DNA from: Arthrobacter agilis
Lineage (GTDB): Bacteria > Actinomycetota > Actinomycetes > Actinomycetales > Micrococcaceae
Length of the DNA: 64,000 nt
NCBI RefSeq assembly: GCF_002157505.1
Contig: NZ_NFSC01000027.1
Location: forward strand, 248,001 to 312,000
Reading direction: 5' to 3'
The notes under the pieces: generated by a model
Told to the model about the DNA's origin: nothing
The model's database searches: none
Seen by the model: only the letters and a program-made list of their open reading frames with translations
Position numbers and translations under genes: made by a program
Shown here: positions 34,246-43,262 of the stretch, one piece after another
Layout: the number at the start of each line of letters is the position of its first letter
How positions within the stretch are numbered: position 1 is the stretch's first letter

Positions 34246-35114
34246 CGGTCACCCTGACCCGGGCAACTCCCCGGCCCCGCGCCACCCCCGCCGACTTCGC
34301 ACGCATCCTCGGCAAGCTCGTCCTGGCCGGGTTCCTGCTGGGCCTGGTCATCATTGTTGTCTACCCGCTGTTGTGGATGGCCATCAGCTCACTGAAGAGC
34401 AACGCGGAGGTTCTTTCCAGTCCCTTCTCCTGGCCCAAGTCGCTGGACTTCGGCAGTTACGGCCGGGCGTTCGAGCAGGGCGTCGGGTCCTATCTGCTCA
34501 ACAGTGTCCTGGTGACGGTCATCAGCGTGGTGTTGACGACCCTGCTCAGCGCCTGGGCGGCCTTCGGTCTGACACGCATCACCATCCCGTTCAGCAATAT
34601 CATCCTCATGGTGATCGTTGGCGGGCTGATGCTCGCACCGACGGTGGCACTGATTCCACTGGTGCGCCTTCTGCAGTCCTGGGGTCTGTACGACACCCAA
34701 TGGGCGTTGATCCTGCTCTACACCGCGTTCCGCATTCCCTTCACCACATTCCTGATCCGCTCCTACATGATCGATCTGCCGGAGGACGTGGACGAAGCAG
34801 CAGTGATCGACGGTGCCCGGCACCACCAGATCTTCTGGCGGATTACGTTGCCCATGTGTACGCCCATCATCATCTCGGCGGTCATCCTGCAGATCCTCTT
34901 CGCCTGGAACGAGTTTCTCTTCGCGCTGGTCTTCATCGGCGACGACAACCTCAAGACGCTGCCTGTCGGCCTGGCCACACTGTCTTCCAGGGCGGTCACT
35001 GACTTCCCAGCCGTCTTCGCCGGGATGACGATTGCAGCAATTCCCATGATCCTGCTCTTCTTCCTGGGCCAGAAGTACTTCGTCCGCGGGCTTTCTGAAG
35101 GCGTGGGCAAATGA
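34242..35114 (+). CDS. Carbohydrate ABC transporter permease (MalG/FrlM-like)
   Basis: A 290-residue membrane protein with six helices. The ATPase-docking loop reads EDVDEAAVIDGARHHQIFW, the full EAA-x3-DG motif, and the C-terminus QKYFVRGLSEGVGK is typical of MalG-type subunits (GLxxGAVKG). The start overlaps the stop of the preceding permease as ATGA. No ABC ATPase gene lies anywhere in the block, so the importer must borrow a shared MsmX-type ATPase, as the Bacillus frl and many actinobacterial sugar importers do. Confidence 0.93.
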   Translation: MTVTLTRATPRPRATPADFARILGKLVLAGFLLGLVIIVVYPLLWMAISSLKSNAEVLSSPFSWPKSLDFGSYGRAFEQGVGSYLLNSVLVTVISVVLTTLLSAWAAFGLTRITIPFSNIILMVIVGGLMLAPTVALIPLVRLLQSWGLYDTQWALILLYTAFRIPFTTFLIRSYMIDLPEDVDEAAVIDGARHHQIFWRITLPMCTPIIISAVILQILFAWNEFLFALVFIGDDNLKTLPVGLATLSSRAVTDFPAVFAGMTIAAIPMILLFFLGQKYFVRGLSEGVGK

Positions 35115-35277
35115 GCATCGCAGGCGCTGCAGGCGGTCGTCGCAAGCACCGGCCACCGCGGCAACAACATCTGATTCGGCCCGCCGACGTAGCATGTCCG
35201 GAGGACCGCTGGTGGGCAGCACAGACACCGCTCCCGGAAGACGACGCTCGGCGCACCATTTATAGGGGAAAAGACCA

Positions 35278-36048
35278 ATGACAGCGGCATCAACGGCATC
35301 ATTCGAAGCGGGCATGGGCGTGCTGCCGCGGGTGGGCCGAGAACCCATGTCCGTGCTTGTGCGCGACCAGCTCATCGCGTTCTTCCAGAACAACAACGTC
35401 CGGCCCGGGGACCAGATCCCCAGCGAACCGGAAATCGTCGAGACGTTCAAGGTCGGCCGCAGCACCGCGCGCGAAGCGGTCAAGCTACTGGAGCACGACG
35501 GCCTGGTCGAGGTGCGGCCGGGACTTGGCAGGTTCCTGACCTCCCTGGCCACCGCTACCGTCGAGAGGCCCATCACGCGCTTCGAGTCAGTGACGGATCT
35601 GCTCAACGGTCTGGGATACACCGCCCAGACGCTTGTGCTCTCCGTGCAGGAGGACCTGCCGAACCCGGTGGAACGCGAGGCGCTGAAGCTGGACGACGAT
35701 GAGAAGGTCGTGCGTCTGGTCCGGTTGCGCTCCGCTGGGGATGAGCCCCTGATCTTCAGCGTGGATACCATCATCCGCAGCTACATTCCCGGGCCCGTGA
35801 AGCACATCGATTGGACCGGGTCGCTCACCACTTTCCTTCAAAGCCAAGGCCATACCCTGTCCTTCTCCACGGCACGCCTGCAGGCGGTCAACCTCCCCGA
35901 CGACGTTCGTGCCCGTTACAGCCTGGACGGCTACGACCCCTGGTTCCTGATCACGGAAACGGCGATCACCGCAACCGGGACACCAGCGTTGTATGCCCAG
36001 GACTACCACCGCGGAGACACGTTCGCCTTCAACGTACTCCGCCGCTAA
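35278..36048 (+). CDS. GntR-family (HutC/UTRA) transcriptional regulator, FrlR-like
   Basis: A 256-residue regulator. The N-terminal winged helix is SVLVRDQLIAFFQNN followed by QIPSEPEIVETFKVGRSTAR and LVEVRPGLGRFL. The C-terminal UTRA domain, about residues 95-250, binds small effectors such as sugar phosphates. It lies 163 bp after the permease genes on the same strand, so it is probably in the same operon or has its own promoter; GGGGAAAAG precedes the ATG. FrlR regulators of known frl operons belong to this family. It could bind the TGGTACC repeats at 30680-30708. Confidence 0.9.
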   Translation: MTAASTASFEAGMGVLPRVGREPMSVLVRDQLIAFFQNNNVRPGDQIPSEPEIVETFKVGRSTAREAVKLLEHDGLVEVRPGLGRFLTSLATATVERPITRFESVTDLLNGLGYTAQTLVLSVQEDLPNPVEREALKLDDDEKVVRLVRLRSAGDEPLIFSVDTIIRSYIPGPVKHIDWTGSLTTFLQSQGHTLSFSTARLQAVNLPDDVRARYSLDGYDPWFLITETAITATGTPALYAQDYHRGDTFAFNVLRR

Positions 36049-36222
36049 TCCTGGCCGTATCAGCCCCGCCTGCGCCTGTTTCGCACTATCAACGGCACAG
36101 CCGGCTGCCAGCATTCCGCTCGCACCGGCACCGTCGGCACCGCCACGTAGCCCGCGCCGCTTGAGCTCGAACTTTCTCAGCCGACTCCACCGGCTCTACG
36201 ACAGACCCCGAAAAGGATCACC

Positions 36223-37656
36223 ATGAGCACAGAATTTCACCTTCGTCCACCCGTTCTGCCAGGCCGACAGGATGAGTCCTACTGGCTGCAATCCACAGCA
36301 GGGCTGGAAACGAAACAGTGTCCGGCCCTGGCGGGTTCCGCTACAGCTGATCTAGCCATCGTTGGGGGTGGCCTCACCGGACTGTGGACCGCGCTCCGCG
36401 TGCTGGAAAAGGACCCCAGCCTCAACGTCGTCGTGCTTGAAGCCGGAACCTGCGGTGCAGGTGCCTCCGGCCGGAACGGCGGGCAGGTGCACTCCTGGTT
36501 CGAAAGCCTTGACCGGTTGGCCGCTGTCACGGATGCCGACGAGGCCCTGCGGCTCGCGCAGGCCAGTGCTGACGCCATCAACGAGCTGGAAGCCCTGCAG
36601 GACAGCGGAGAGGTGGACATGGACCTGCGCCTGGATGGTTGGTTGTGGACCGCCAGTTCCACCGCGCAGGAAGGTGCCTGGCAGGAAGCCCTGAACCTGT
36701 GTGCTGCCAACGGAGTGTCGCCCTATCGGGTGCTCGACGCCGAGGAGATCCGGCAGCGGACCGGCTCGGACGCGTCCTACCAGGGTGTGGTCGAAGACCG
36801 GGCGGGCAGCCTCCACCCGGGGAAGTTGATGCGCAACCTCAAGATGCATGCTCTGCGCAAGGGCGTCACCATTTACGAAAACACGCCTGTAACGACAATC
36901 GCCGCGGGTCGTCCGGCCACGCTGACCACTCCGGGCGGTTCCCTGAGCGCCGGCAATGTGCTGCTGGCGACGAATGCTTGGGCTTCTTCCGTGCCGGAGC
37001 TGCGCCAGAAGATGTACGTCGTTGACAGCCAAGTCATCGCCACCGAGCCGATTCCCGACCGATTGGACGAGCTGGGCTGGAAGAGCGGGGAAGCCGTCTG
37101 CGACGCCCAGAACCAGGTGCTGTACTACCAGCGGACACCGGATGGACGGGTCATTTTCGGCAGGGGCAGCGGGGGCACCATTTTCGGTGACCGCCTAGGC
37201 GCCACCCAGAACAGGCATCCGCGCTGGGTGGCGGACTCGGTTGCTGAGTTCCGCCGGGTGTACCCAACTCTCAGCGATGTCCGCATCGACTACGACTGGC
37301 TGGGAGCGATCGACTGCGTGCCGGCGCACGTACCCATCTTCGGAAATTTGAAGGGACAGGACAACCTCTTCTATGCCATCGGCTGGAACGGCACCGGACT
37401 GGCTCAAATTCCCGCCTGTTCCCGGATCATCGCCAGCATGATCCTCAAGACCGATGACGTCTGGGGCAGGAGCAAGCTCATCAACCAGCAACAGGCCAAG
37501 TCCCTGCCGCCCGAACCGGTCCGCTTCCTGGGTGCCCACATGGTCCGCGCGGCACTGGTCCGCAAAAACGCGCTTGAGATCCGCAACCGAAGGCCCGACC
37601 TGATGACCCGAGCCCTCGTCGCGCTCATGCCCAAGGGAACATCCGAACACGACTAG
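36223..37656 (+). CDS. FAD-dependent oxidoreductase (D-amino-acid oxidase/PuuB-like)
   Basis: A 477-residue flavoprotein. ADLAIVGGGLTGLWTALRVL, about residues 43-62, is the FAD-binding fold, and CGAGASGRNGGQVHSWFESL follows the gamma-glutamylputrescine oxidase (PuuB) pattern. NLFYAIGWNGTGLAQIP near residue 390 is the C-terminal FAD contact. Members oxidise secondary or primary amines to imines. In this operon it could oxidise the released amino part or the fructosamine itself (amadoriase-type activity). An extra C-terminal 70 residues are not typical of the short bacterial fructosyl-amino acid oxidases. AAAAGGATCACC precedes the ATG. Its presence is not part of known frl operons. Confidence 0.84.
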   Translation: MSTEFHLRPPVLPGRQDESYWLQSTAGLETKQCPALAGSATADLAIVGGGLTGLWTALRVLEKDPSLNVVVLEAGTCGAGASGRNGGQVHSWFESLDRLAAVTDADEALRLAQASADAINELEALQDSGEVDMDLRLDGWLWTASSTAQEGAWQEALNLCAANGVSPYRVLDAEEIRQRTGSDASYQGVVEDRAGSLHPGKLMRNLKMHALRKGVTIYENTPVTTIAAGRPATLTTPGGSLSAGNVLLATNAWASSVPELRQKMYVVDSQVIATEPIPDRLDELGWKSGEAVCDAQNQVLYYQRTPDGRVIFGRGSGGTIFGDRLGATQNRHPRWVADSVAEFRRVYPTLSDVRIDYDWLGAIDCVPAHVPIFGNLKGQDNLFYAIGWNGTGLAQIPACSRIIASMILKTDDVWGRSKLINQQQAKSLPPEPVRFLGAHMVRAALVRKNALEIRNRRPDLMTRALVALMPKGTSEHD

Positions 37657-37736
37657 GAAACGTCCCCGTTCGCGGCGTCCACACTTCGTACCGGCCTTCC
37701 TCCCGGAGGTCGGACGCTTTACCCGAAAGACTGCAC

Positions 37737-38999
37737 ATGCACCGCATCGACGGCTATCGCCGCTCCTACGACTGGGGTTCACCGACGGCAATGTTCTCCT
37801 TCCTGGGCCTGCAGCCTGACGGCTCACCATTTGCTGAGAACTGGTTTGGAGCCCACCCCACCGGTCCTTCACCGGTCGCTCTGCCTGATGGCAGCACAGT
37901 TTCCCTGCAGGAACTGATCGCCGCTGATCCCACCGCCGCGCTCGGCACCCGGGTGGCTGCCTCTTTCGGCAAGCGGCTGCCGTTCCTACTGAAACTGCTC
38001 GCGCCGGCGCGACCGCTGTCGATGCAGGTGCACCCCACCCCCGAACAGGCCAGGGACGGGTATGCAGCCGAGGAAGAGAACGGAGTGCCCCCGGATGATC
38101 CGGCGCGGAGCTACAAGGACGCTTCTCACAAGCCGGAAATGGTCTACGCCCTGACCCGGTTCGAGGGATTGGTCGGATTCCGTCCGGCGGACCAGCTTTC
38201 CACAGTGTTGGAACCCCTGCAGGCCGCGGGCGCCCGAGCGGCCCTGACCGCCCTGCGTTCAGCTCCCGTGGCCGCCGGCAGACGAGCGGCACTGGAAGTG
38301 CTGTTGGAGCTGAGCCCTGCCGAGGTGGTCTCCCTGGTCAGGGAGTGTGCTGTGTTCGCCAACGATTCACACCGCAGGGCAACCGTCCCGCCGGCAACTG
38401 CCGCTGCCTACACAACGGTTACCGAATTGGCCCGGTTCTACCCTGGGGATGTCGGCGCCGTTCTTTCGCTCCTGTTGAACCGGGTTGTGTTGGAGCCCGG
38501 GCAACTGGTGTTCCTAGGCGATGGCGTACCGCACGCCTACCTCAGCGGTTTCGGCGTCGAACTCATGGCGAACTCGGATAACGTGCTCCGATTGGGGCTG
38601 ACCACCAAACATGTCGACGCCGATGCAATGCTCGTCAGCCTGGATTTCGCGCAGGAAGGCTGCGTCATCGATACCGGAACCGCGGCGGGCGGCAGTCACC
38701 TGTTCACGCCCGACGTGACCGAGTATGCACTGTCCGTAACCCACGTGGACGACGCTCGGAGCCGTTCCGGCTCGGAGTCCGTGGAGAATGCGGCAGCCAC
38801 TTTCGGGATGTTGCCGGTCGAACTGCCCGGCAACGGGCCGCGCCTGGTGCTCTGCGTGGCAGGAACGACACGTCTGAAGTCGGAGGCCGACCCCGCAGGG
38901 CTTGATCTGCGCCGTGGTCAGGCCGCTTTTGTTCCCGCAGCCGACGGCGCACTGTCGCTCAGCGGATCGGGGACAGTGGCACAGGCTTTCGTTCCCTGA
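37737..38999 (+). CDS. manA: Mannose-6-phosphate isomerase, class I
   Basis: A 420-residue type I phosphomannose isomerase. The zinc-binding QVHP is at residues 97-100 and KPEMVYAL follows near residue 132; the later HAYLSGFGVELMANSDNVLR carries the third zinc ligand and the conserved NSDNVLRxGLT block. It interconverts mannose 6-phosphate and fructose 6-phosphate. Placed inside the island, between the flavoprotein and the third kinase, it suggests that the sugar released is mannose 6-phosphate or that glucose-type phosphate must enter at fructose 6-phosphate. A housekeeping manA probably also exists elsewhere in the genome. Confidence 0.92.
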   Translation: MHRIDGYRRSYDWGSPTAMFSFLGLQPDGSPFAENWFGAHPTGPSPVALPDGSTVSLQELIAADPTAALGTRVAASFGKRLPFLLKLLAPARPLSMQVHPTPEQARDGYAAEEENGVPPDDPARSYKDASHKPEMVYALTRFEGLVGFRPADQLSTVLEPLQAAGARAALTALRSAPVAAGRRAALEVLLELSPAEVVSLVRECAVFANDSHRRATVPPATAAAYTTVTELARFYPGDVGAVLSLLLNRVVLEPGQLVFLGDGVPHAYLSGFGVELMANSDNVLRLGLTTKHVDADAMLVSLDFAQEGCVIDTGTAAGGSHLFTPDVTEYALSVTHVDDARSRSGSESVENAAATFGMLPVELPGNGPRLVLCVAGTTRLKSEADPAGLDLRRGQAAFVPAADGALSLSGSGTVAQAFVP

Positions 39000-39229
39000 T
39001 GTACGGCCAGGAACCAGCTAAGCCCGGTTGCCCAAAGGCTGCGTCTCGAGTTGGCAAGTGACTGCGTATGGCAGCAAGGCAACTGCCATCACGATCCACA
39101 TGGCGGCCAGCTGGAAATTGCCGACCATGGCCCGAGTTACTGACCCGCGACCTCGTCACGCTCGCGGCCAAGTGCACCTCCGAACACTCGACCAAGCAGT
39201 TACGCAACTACCGTGGAAAGAAGGCAGTG

Positions 39230-40051
39230 ATGGGAAAGATTGAACCGCTGACGTTTGGAGTAGTCGGTGACAACACGATCGACCAGTACTTCGGTGCTGA
39301 TGAGCGGAGCTTTGTCGGCGGAAACGCGCTCAATGTAGGCGTGCAGCTACGGCTACTGGGACATCAGGTGCGCTACGCCGGGGCCATCGGCCCGGACACT
39401 GATGGACGCCGCATTCGAAAAGGGCTCGAAGACTCCGGCGTTCTGACCGAGGGTCTGGTGGTCATGGACGGCATTACCTCTATCTCTCGGATCCGGGTCA
39501 AGCCCAACGGTGACCGTGCTATCGAATACGAGGACTTCGCCGTCTGTGCTGATTATCGGCCCTCTGCCGCAGAACTGGACGCCTTGGCCCAGTGCGACTT
39601 CGTGCACATCGGGATGAGTCCTTTCGCGGGAGAGATACGCGCCGGTTTGCGCGCCAGGGGTGCCCGCATCAGCCAGGACTGTGCGGTGAGTTCCGGCTAC
39701 GACCGATTGGACGTTGCGTTCTGCTCCGCCGGAGAGGACCCGGGCGCCGCCCGACTCCTGGCCGAAGCGGCCATTGCCGGCGGTGCCCGCCTGGTGGTGG
39801 TGACCTGCGGTGCTGACGGAAGCCTGGCCTACGACGGCAGCAATTGGACCAGCCAGGGCGCGGACCCGGTCACGCTCGTGGACACCACCGGGGCCGGAGA
39901 CAGCTATATCGCGGGATTCCTCGCAGCGATGGCCCAAGGACTGCCCTTGCAGGAGTGCATGCAGGCAGGAGCAGCCACCGCAGCGGTTACCTGCTCGCAC
40001 TGGGGTGGCTGGCCCCAGCAGCCCCTGGTACTGAACGGGACAGGCGATTGA
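39230..40051 (+). CDS. frlD: PfkB-family sugar kinase, FrlD-like
   Basis: A 273-residue kinase, close to the short FrlD length. GVVGDNTIDQYFGADE and GGNALNVGVQLRLLG form the sugar-binding lid side, DFVHIGMSPFAGEIRAG the centre, and LVDTTGAGDSYIAGFLAAMA the anion hole and catalytic Asp. It probably phosphorylates the imported fructosamine at O6 for the SIS deglycase at 30901. The ATG at 39230 is chosen because AGAAGG precedes it and similarity starts there; the 230 bases between it and manA hold nothing I can name. It is 121 bp before the MFS gene. Confidence 0.87.
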   Translation: MGKIEPLTFGVVGDNTIDQYFGADERSFVGGNALNVGVQLRLLGHQVRYAGAIGPDTDGRRIRKGLEDSGVLTEGLVVMDGITSISRIRVKPNGDRAIEYEDFAVCADYRPSAAELDALAQCDFVHIGMSPFAGEIRAGLRARGARISQDCAVSSGYDRLDVAFCSAGEDPGAARLLAEAAIAGGARLVVVTCGADGSLAYDGSNWTSQGADPVTLVDTTGAGDSYIAGFLAAMAQGLPLQECMQAGAATAAVTCSHWGGWPQQPLVLNGTGD

Positions 40052-40171
40052 GCATGCGGGTCGCTGATGCACGAACCCGCAGCTTGTTGTGCAGGCCTGC
40101 GGCGACGTGGATCCAGTCCTTCAGCTCCTGCACCGCTGTCCTTGCCCTTGACCCGTTCCTGAAAGGCACGA

Positions 40172-41404
40172 GTGAACCAGCAACCGATTCGGACTAGAAG
40201 GACGAGCGCAGACCGCAATAGCTTATTCCTGATCTTCGGTGTCTGCGGCATTGCTCTGGCGTCATGGTTGTCCCGCACGCCGGCTCTGGGGGAGGCGCTG
40301 AGCCTCGATTCGCGGGCTCTGGGGATACTGATCTTCGGCATGCCCCTCGGCGCGCTGGTTGGCCTGTCCCTCGCTCCGAACCTGCTGGGACGGATGCGGA
40401 ACACGATCTTTCTGCTCATCTTTGCTGCGCTTATGGCTGGGGGTCTTGCCGTGCTGGCCTTCAGTTGCGGCCACCTTCCACTTCCGGCTGCCGCATTCGG
40501 CGGGCTCGTCGTTTTCGGACTGGGTTTCGGGGGGTGCGAGGTCCTCATCAATGTCAAGGGAGCGTCGCTGGAAAGAGAGCGGGGCCGCTCGCTCATGCCG
40601 TTGTTTCATGCAGCCTTCAGCATGGGAACCATCGCGGGATCAGCTGGGGGAGTTTTGGCCTCGTTCTGGAACATCCCTGCAGCGGAGCACTTAAGTGTCG
40701 TTGCCGTCGTGGTGCTGTTGTCTGCATTCCTGACCGCCCCTTTCCTGAAGGACATGGGGCGGGCCTACACCGTGGGCGCGCCCGGCCGGATCTCCTCCAC
40801 CTCCATGTCGTTGGAGAGCTGGATGGACCGCAGAATATGGATCATCGGGCTCGTCATCATTGGCTTGGCCTTCGGTGAGGGGTCTGGAAATGATTGGATC
40901 GCTCTCGCCGTGGTTGAAACGGAGGGTGGAACCGAGTCAGGTGGGGCGGCCCTCCTGATGCTTTTCCTGACCGCGGTGACGATCGTTCGGGCTTGTGGCG
41001 GTCCGTTGTTGGACGCCTTCGGCCGGGTCGTGGTCCTGCGAACCTCGGCACTAGTGGCCGTCGTCGGATTGTCTGCTTTCATGTGGTCGCCCTGGGCGGT
41101 GCTGGCTGCAGCGGGGGTGGTTCTATGGGGTGCCGGCATCGGTTTGGGCTTCCCTGTCTGCATGTCAGCAGCAGCTGATGATCCTGGAACGGCCGCTGTC
41201 CGTGTGGGGAAGGTGGCACAGATCGGCTATCTGGTCTCCCTGATAGGACCACCCCTGCTGGGGTTCGTTGCTCATGCAGTCGGAATCCGTATGTCTCTCA
41301 TGCTCACGGTGATCCTGCTCCTGGTTTCCGCCGTAACAGCACCTGGAGTCGGCACCGGAGCCCGCAAACCACACCTAGCCGCGCGCCTCGCTATAGACAA
41401 GTAA
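40172..41404 (+). CDS. Major facilitator superfamily transporter (YbjJ/FucP-like)
   Basis: A 410-residue protein with 12 predicted helices. GMPLGALVGLSLAPNLLGRM and FGLGFGGCEVLINVKG follow the YbjJ-type MFS group, whose members carry sugars or small organic solutes by proton symport or export. The GTG at 40172 has GAAAGG five bases before it. In this operon it could bring in the free sugar or export an amino product, giving a second transport route besides the ABC importer. It is 29 bp before pfkA. Confidence 0.85.
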   Translation: MNQQPIRTRRTSADRNSLFLIFGVCGIALASWLSRTPALGEALSLDSRALGILIFGMPLGALVGLSLAPNLLGRMRNTIFLLIFAALMAGGLAVLAFSCGHLPLPAAAFGGLVVFGLGFGGCEVLINVKGASLERERGRSLMPLFHAAFSMGTIAGSAGGVLASFWNIPAAEHLSVVAVVVLLSAFLTAPFLKDMGRAYTVGAPGRISSTSMSLESWMDRRIWIIGLVIIGLAFGEGSGNDWIALAVVETEGGTESGGAALLMLFLTAVTIVRACGGPLLDAFGRVVVLRTSALVAVVGLSAFMWSPWAVLAAAGVVLWGAGIGLGFPVCMSAAADDPGTAAVRVGKVAQIGYLVSLIGPPLLGFVAHAVGIRMSLMLTVILLLVSAVTAPGVGTGARKPHLAARLAIDK

Positions 41405-41433
41405 CTTTCCGGTCGCCGGAAGGAAGGATTGAG

Positions 41434-42459
41434 ATGAAGATTGGAATTCTGACCAGCGGAGGCGATTGCCCTGGGCTGAACGCGGTCATCCGGGGTGCGG
41501 TGGTCAAAGGCATCAAGGTGCACGGCCAGGATTTTGTTGGCTTTCGGGACGGTTGGCGCGGCGTGGTGGAGGGGGACGTCGTGGAGCTGCCCCGCCAAAG
41601 CGTGCGGGGAATTTCCAAGCAGGGCGGCACTATCCTGGGCACTTCCCGCACCAACCCCTTCGAAGGCGACGCCGGTCCGGAGGTTATCAAGGCGCACCTG
41701 GAGCGCCTGGGCATTGACGCCATCATCGCGATTGGTGGAGAAGGAACCCTGGCCGCGGCAAAGCGGCTCACCGATGCCGGTTTGAAGATCGTGGGCGTGC
41801 CCAAAACTGTCGACAATGACCTCGATGCCACCGATTACACTTTCGGTTTCGACACCGCCGTGCAAATCGCCACCGAAGCCATCGACCGGCTCCGTACCAC
41901 CGGAGAGTCGCACCACCGATGCATGATCGCCGAGGTGATGGGCAGACATGTGGGGTGGATTTCCCTCCATGCCGGCATGGCATCAGGCGCCCATGCCATC
42001 CTGATTCCCGAACAGCAGGTCAGCATGGAGCAAATCAGCGACTGGGTGACTGAAGCCCATGAACGAGGCCGTGCTCCCCTGGTGGTCGTGGCGGAGGGGT
42101 TCGTTCCGGCGCACATGGAGTCTCCGCATTCCATCCGGGGGCTGGACACCTTCGGTCGGCCGCGGCTGGGCGGCATTGCAGACCAGTTGGCGCCGGAAAT
42201 CGAGGCCAGGACGGGTATCGAAACCCGTGCCACGATCCTTGGTCATATTCAGCGCGGCGGCGTTCCGTCCGCTTTTGATCGGGTTCTCGCGACGCGGCTG
42301 GGCATGGCAGCGATCGACTCCGTGGTGGACGGGCGATGGGGCACCATGGTGTCGCTGTCAGGGACTGAGATTGACCATGTGCCTTTTGACGCGGCGCTCG
42401 GGAACCTTAAGACGGTTCCCCAGCACCGCTACGACGAGGCGGCGGTTCTCTTTGGCTGA
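41434..42459 (+). CDS. pfkA: 6-phosphofructokinase (ATP-type by active-site residues)
   Basis: A 341-residue group III PFK. GGEGT (101-105) has Gly104, the ATP-type residue, while VPKTVDND has Lys124, shared with PPi enzymes; this Gly104/Lys124 mix is found in ATP-using actinomycete PFKs. Asp127 is the catalytic base. It makes fructose 1,6-bisphosphate. Its place in a catabolic island rather than alone suggests it raises glycolytic capacity when the operon is on. AAGGAAGGATTGAG precedes the ATG. The HAD gene begins 16 bp after its stop. Confidence 0.92.
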   Translation: MKIGILTSGGDCPGLNAVIRGAVVKGIKVHGQDFVGFRDGWRGVVEGDVVELPRQSVRGISKQGGTILGTSRTNPFEGDAGPEVIKAHLERLGIDAIIAIGGEGTLAAAKRLTDAGLKIVGVPKTVDNDLDATDYTFGFDTAVQIATEAIDRLRTTGESHHRCMIAEVMGRHVGWISLHAGMASGAHAILIPEQQVSMEQISDWVTEAHERGRAPLVVVAEGFVPAHMESPHSIRGLDTFGRPRLGGIADQLAPEIEARTGIETRATILGHIQRGGVPSAFDRVLATRLGMAAIDSVVDGRWGTMVSLSGTEIDHVPFDAALGNLKTVPQHRYDEAAVLFG

Positions 42460-42475
42460 GAATCGATCCGTTGAC

Positions 42476-43153
42476 ATGGAAGAGGCTCCTACGCAAGGAC
42501 CTGGAACACTCGTCATCTTCGACTGCGACGGGGTGCTCGTGGACAGCGAAAGGCTCGCAGTCAAAGTCGACCAGCGTGTATTGGCCGACCTCGGATGGAA
42601 TCTGTCGATAGAGGAGATCGCCGCCCGGTTCATGGGATGTTCCCACGATCATTTTCGGGCAGAGATAGAACGCCATATCGGGCGTTCTCTGGCACCGGAC
42701 TGGAGCGCCGAGTACCAACCGTGGTATGAGGAAACATTTGAGCGCGAGCTGACGGCCGTCCCGGGCGTGATCGAGGCCCTGAACGAAATTACTCTGCCGA
42801 CCTGTGTGGCATCGAACAGCGGCCATTCCAAATTGGCGTACACCCTTGGTGCAACGGGTCTCCTGCAGCGCTTCACCGGGCGGATTTTCAGTGCCGAGGA
42901 CGTCTTGACAGGAAAGCCGGCTCCAGATTTGTTCCTGCACGCAGCCCTTACATTGGGATTCTCCCCAGGAGAATGCATTGTTGTCGAAGACAGCCGCTTT
43001 GGAGTCGAAGCAGCCCGCGCCGCAGGAATGACAGTCCTGGGATATGCGGGTGGTCTCACCCCCCATGAGTGGCTGGTGGGACCAGGGACCACTGTTTTTC
43101 ACGATATGGCGAACCTGCCGGAACTGATCGCGACCGGTCTCGGGGCGGGTTGA
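42476..43153 (+). CDS. HAD-IA phosphatase/phosphomutase-like protein, paralog of 25659-26327
   Basis: A 225-residue HAD hydrolase with LVIFDCDGVLVDSE, SNSGH (motif II), GKPAPDLF (motif III) and VVEDSRFGVEAA (motif IV). KVDQRVLADLGWNLSIEEI and AGGLTPHEWL are nearly the same as in the minus-strand copy, so the two are paralogs that end the two opposite arms of the island. The likely role is dephosphorylation or phosphate transfer on a sugar phosphate. The ATG at 42476 has only a weak ribosome-binding site, which suggests coupling to pfkA just upstream. It is the last gene before the right IS remnant. Confidence 0.85.
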   Translation: MEEAPTQGPGTLVIFDCDGVLVDSERLAVKVDQRVLADLGWNLSIEEIAARFMGCSHDHFRAEIERHIGRSLAPDWSAEYQPWYEETFERELTAVPGVIEALNEITLPTCVASNSGHSKLAYTLGATGLLQRFTGRIFSAEDVLTGKPAPDLFLHAALTLGFSPGECIVVEDSRFGVEAARAAGMTVLGYAGGLTPHEWLVGPGTTVFHDMANLPELIATGLGAG

Positions 43154-43190
43154 GCAGGAAGATCCACCCCCTCGTGGGCGGGTGAGCATT

Positions 43191-43221
43191 GCCCTGGTGG
43201 TCCGCATCGGACCACCAGGGC
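43191..43221 (+). terminator. Hairpin after the island's last gene
   Basis: GCCCTGGTGGTCC (43191-43203) pairs perfectly with 43209-43221 around a 5-base loop. No clear U-run follows, so it may be a weak terminator. Confidence 0.5.
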
Positions 43222-43262
43222 GGACGCCTTGATGCTCCGATGCTGATGAACCGCGTCCGCGA

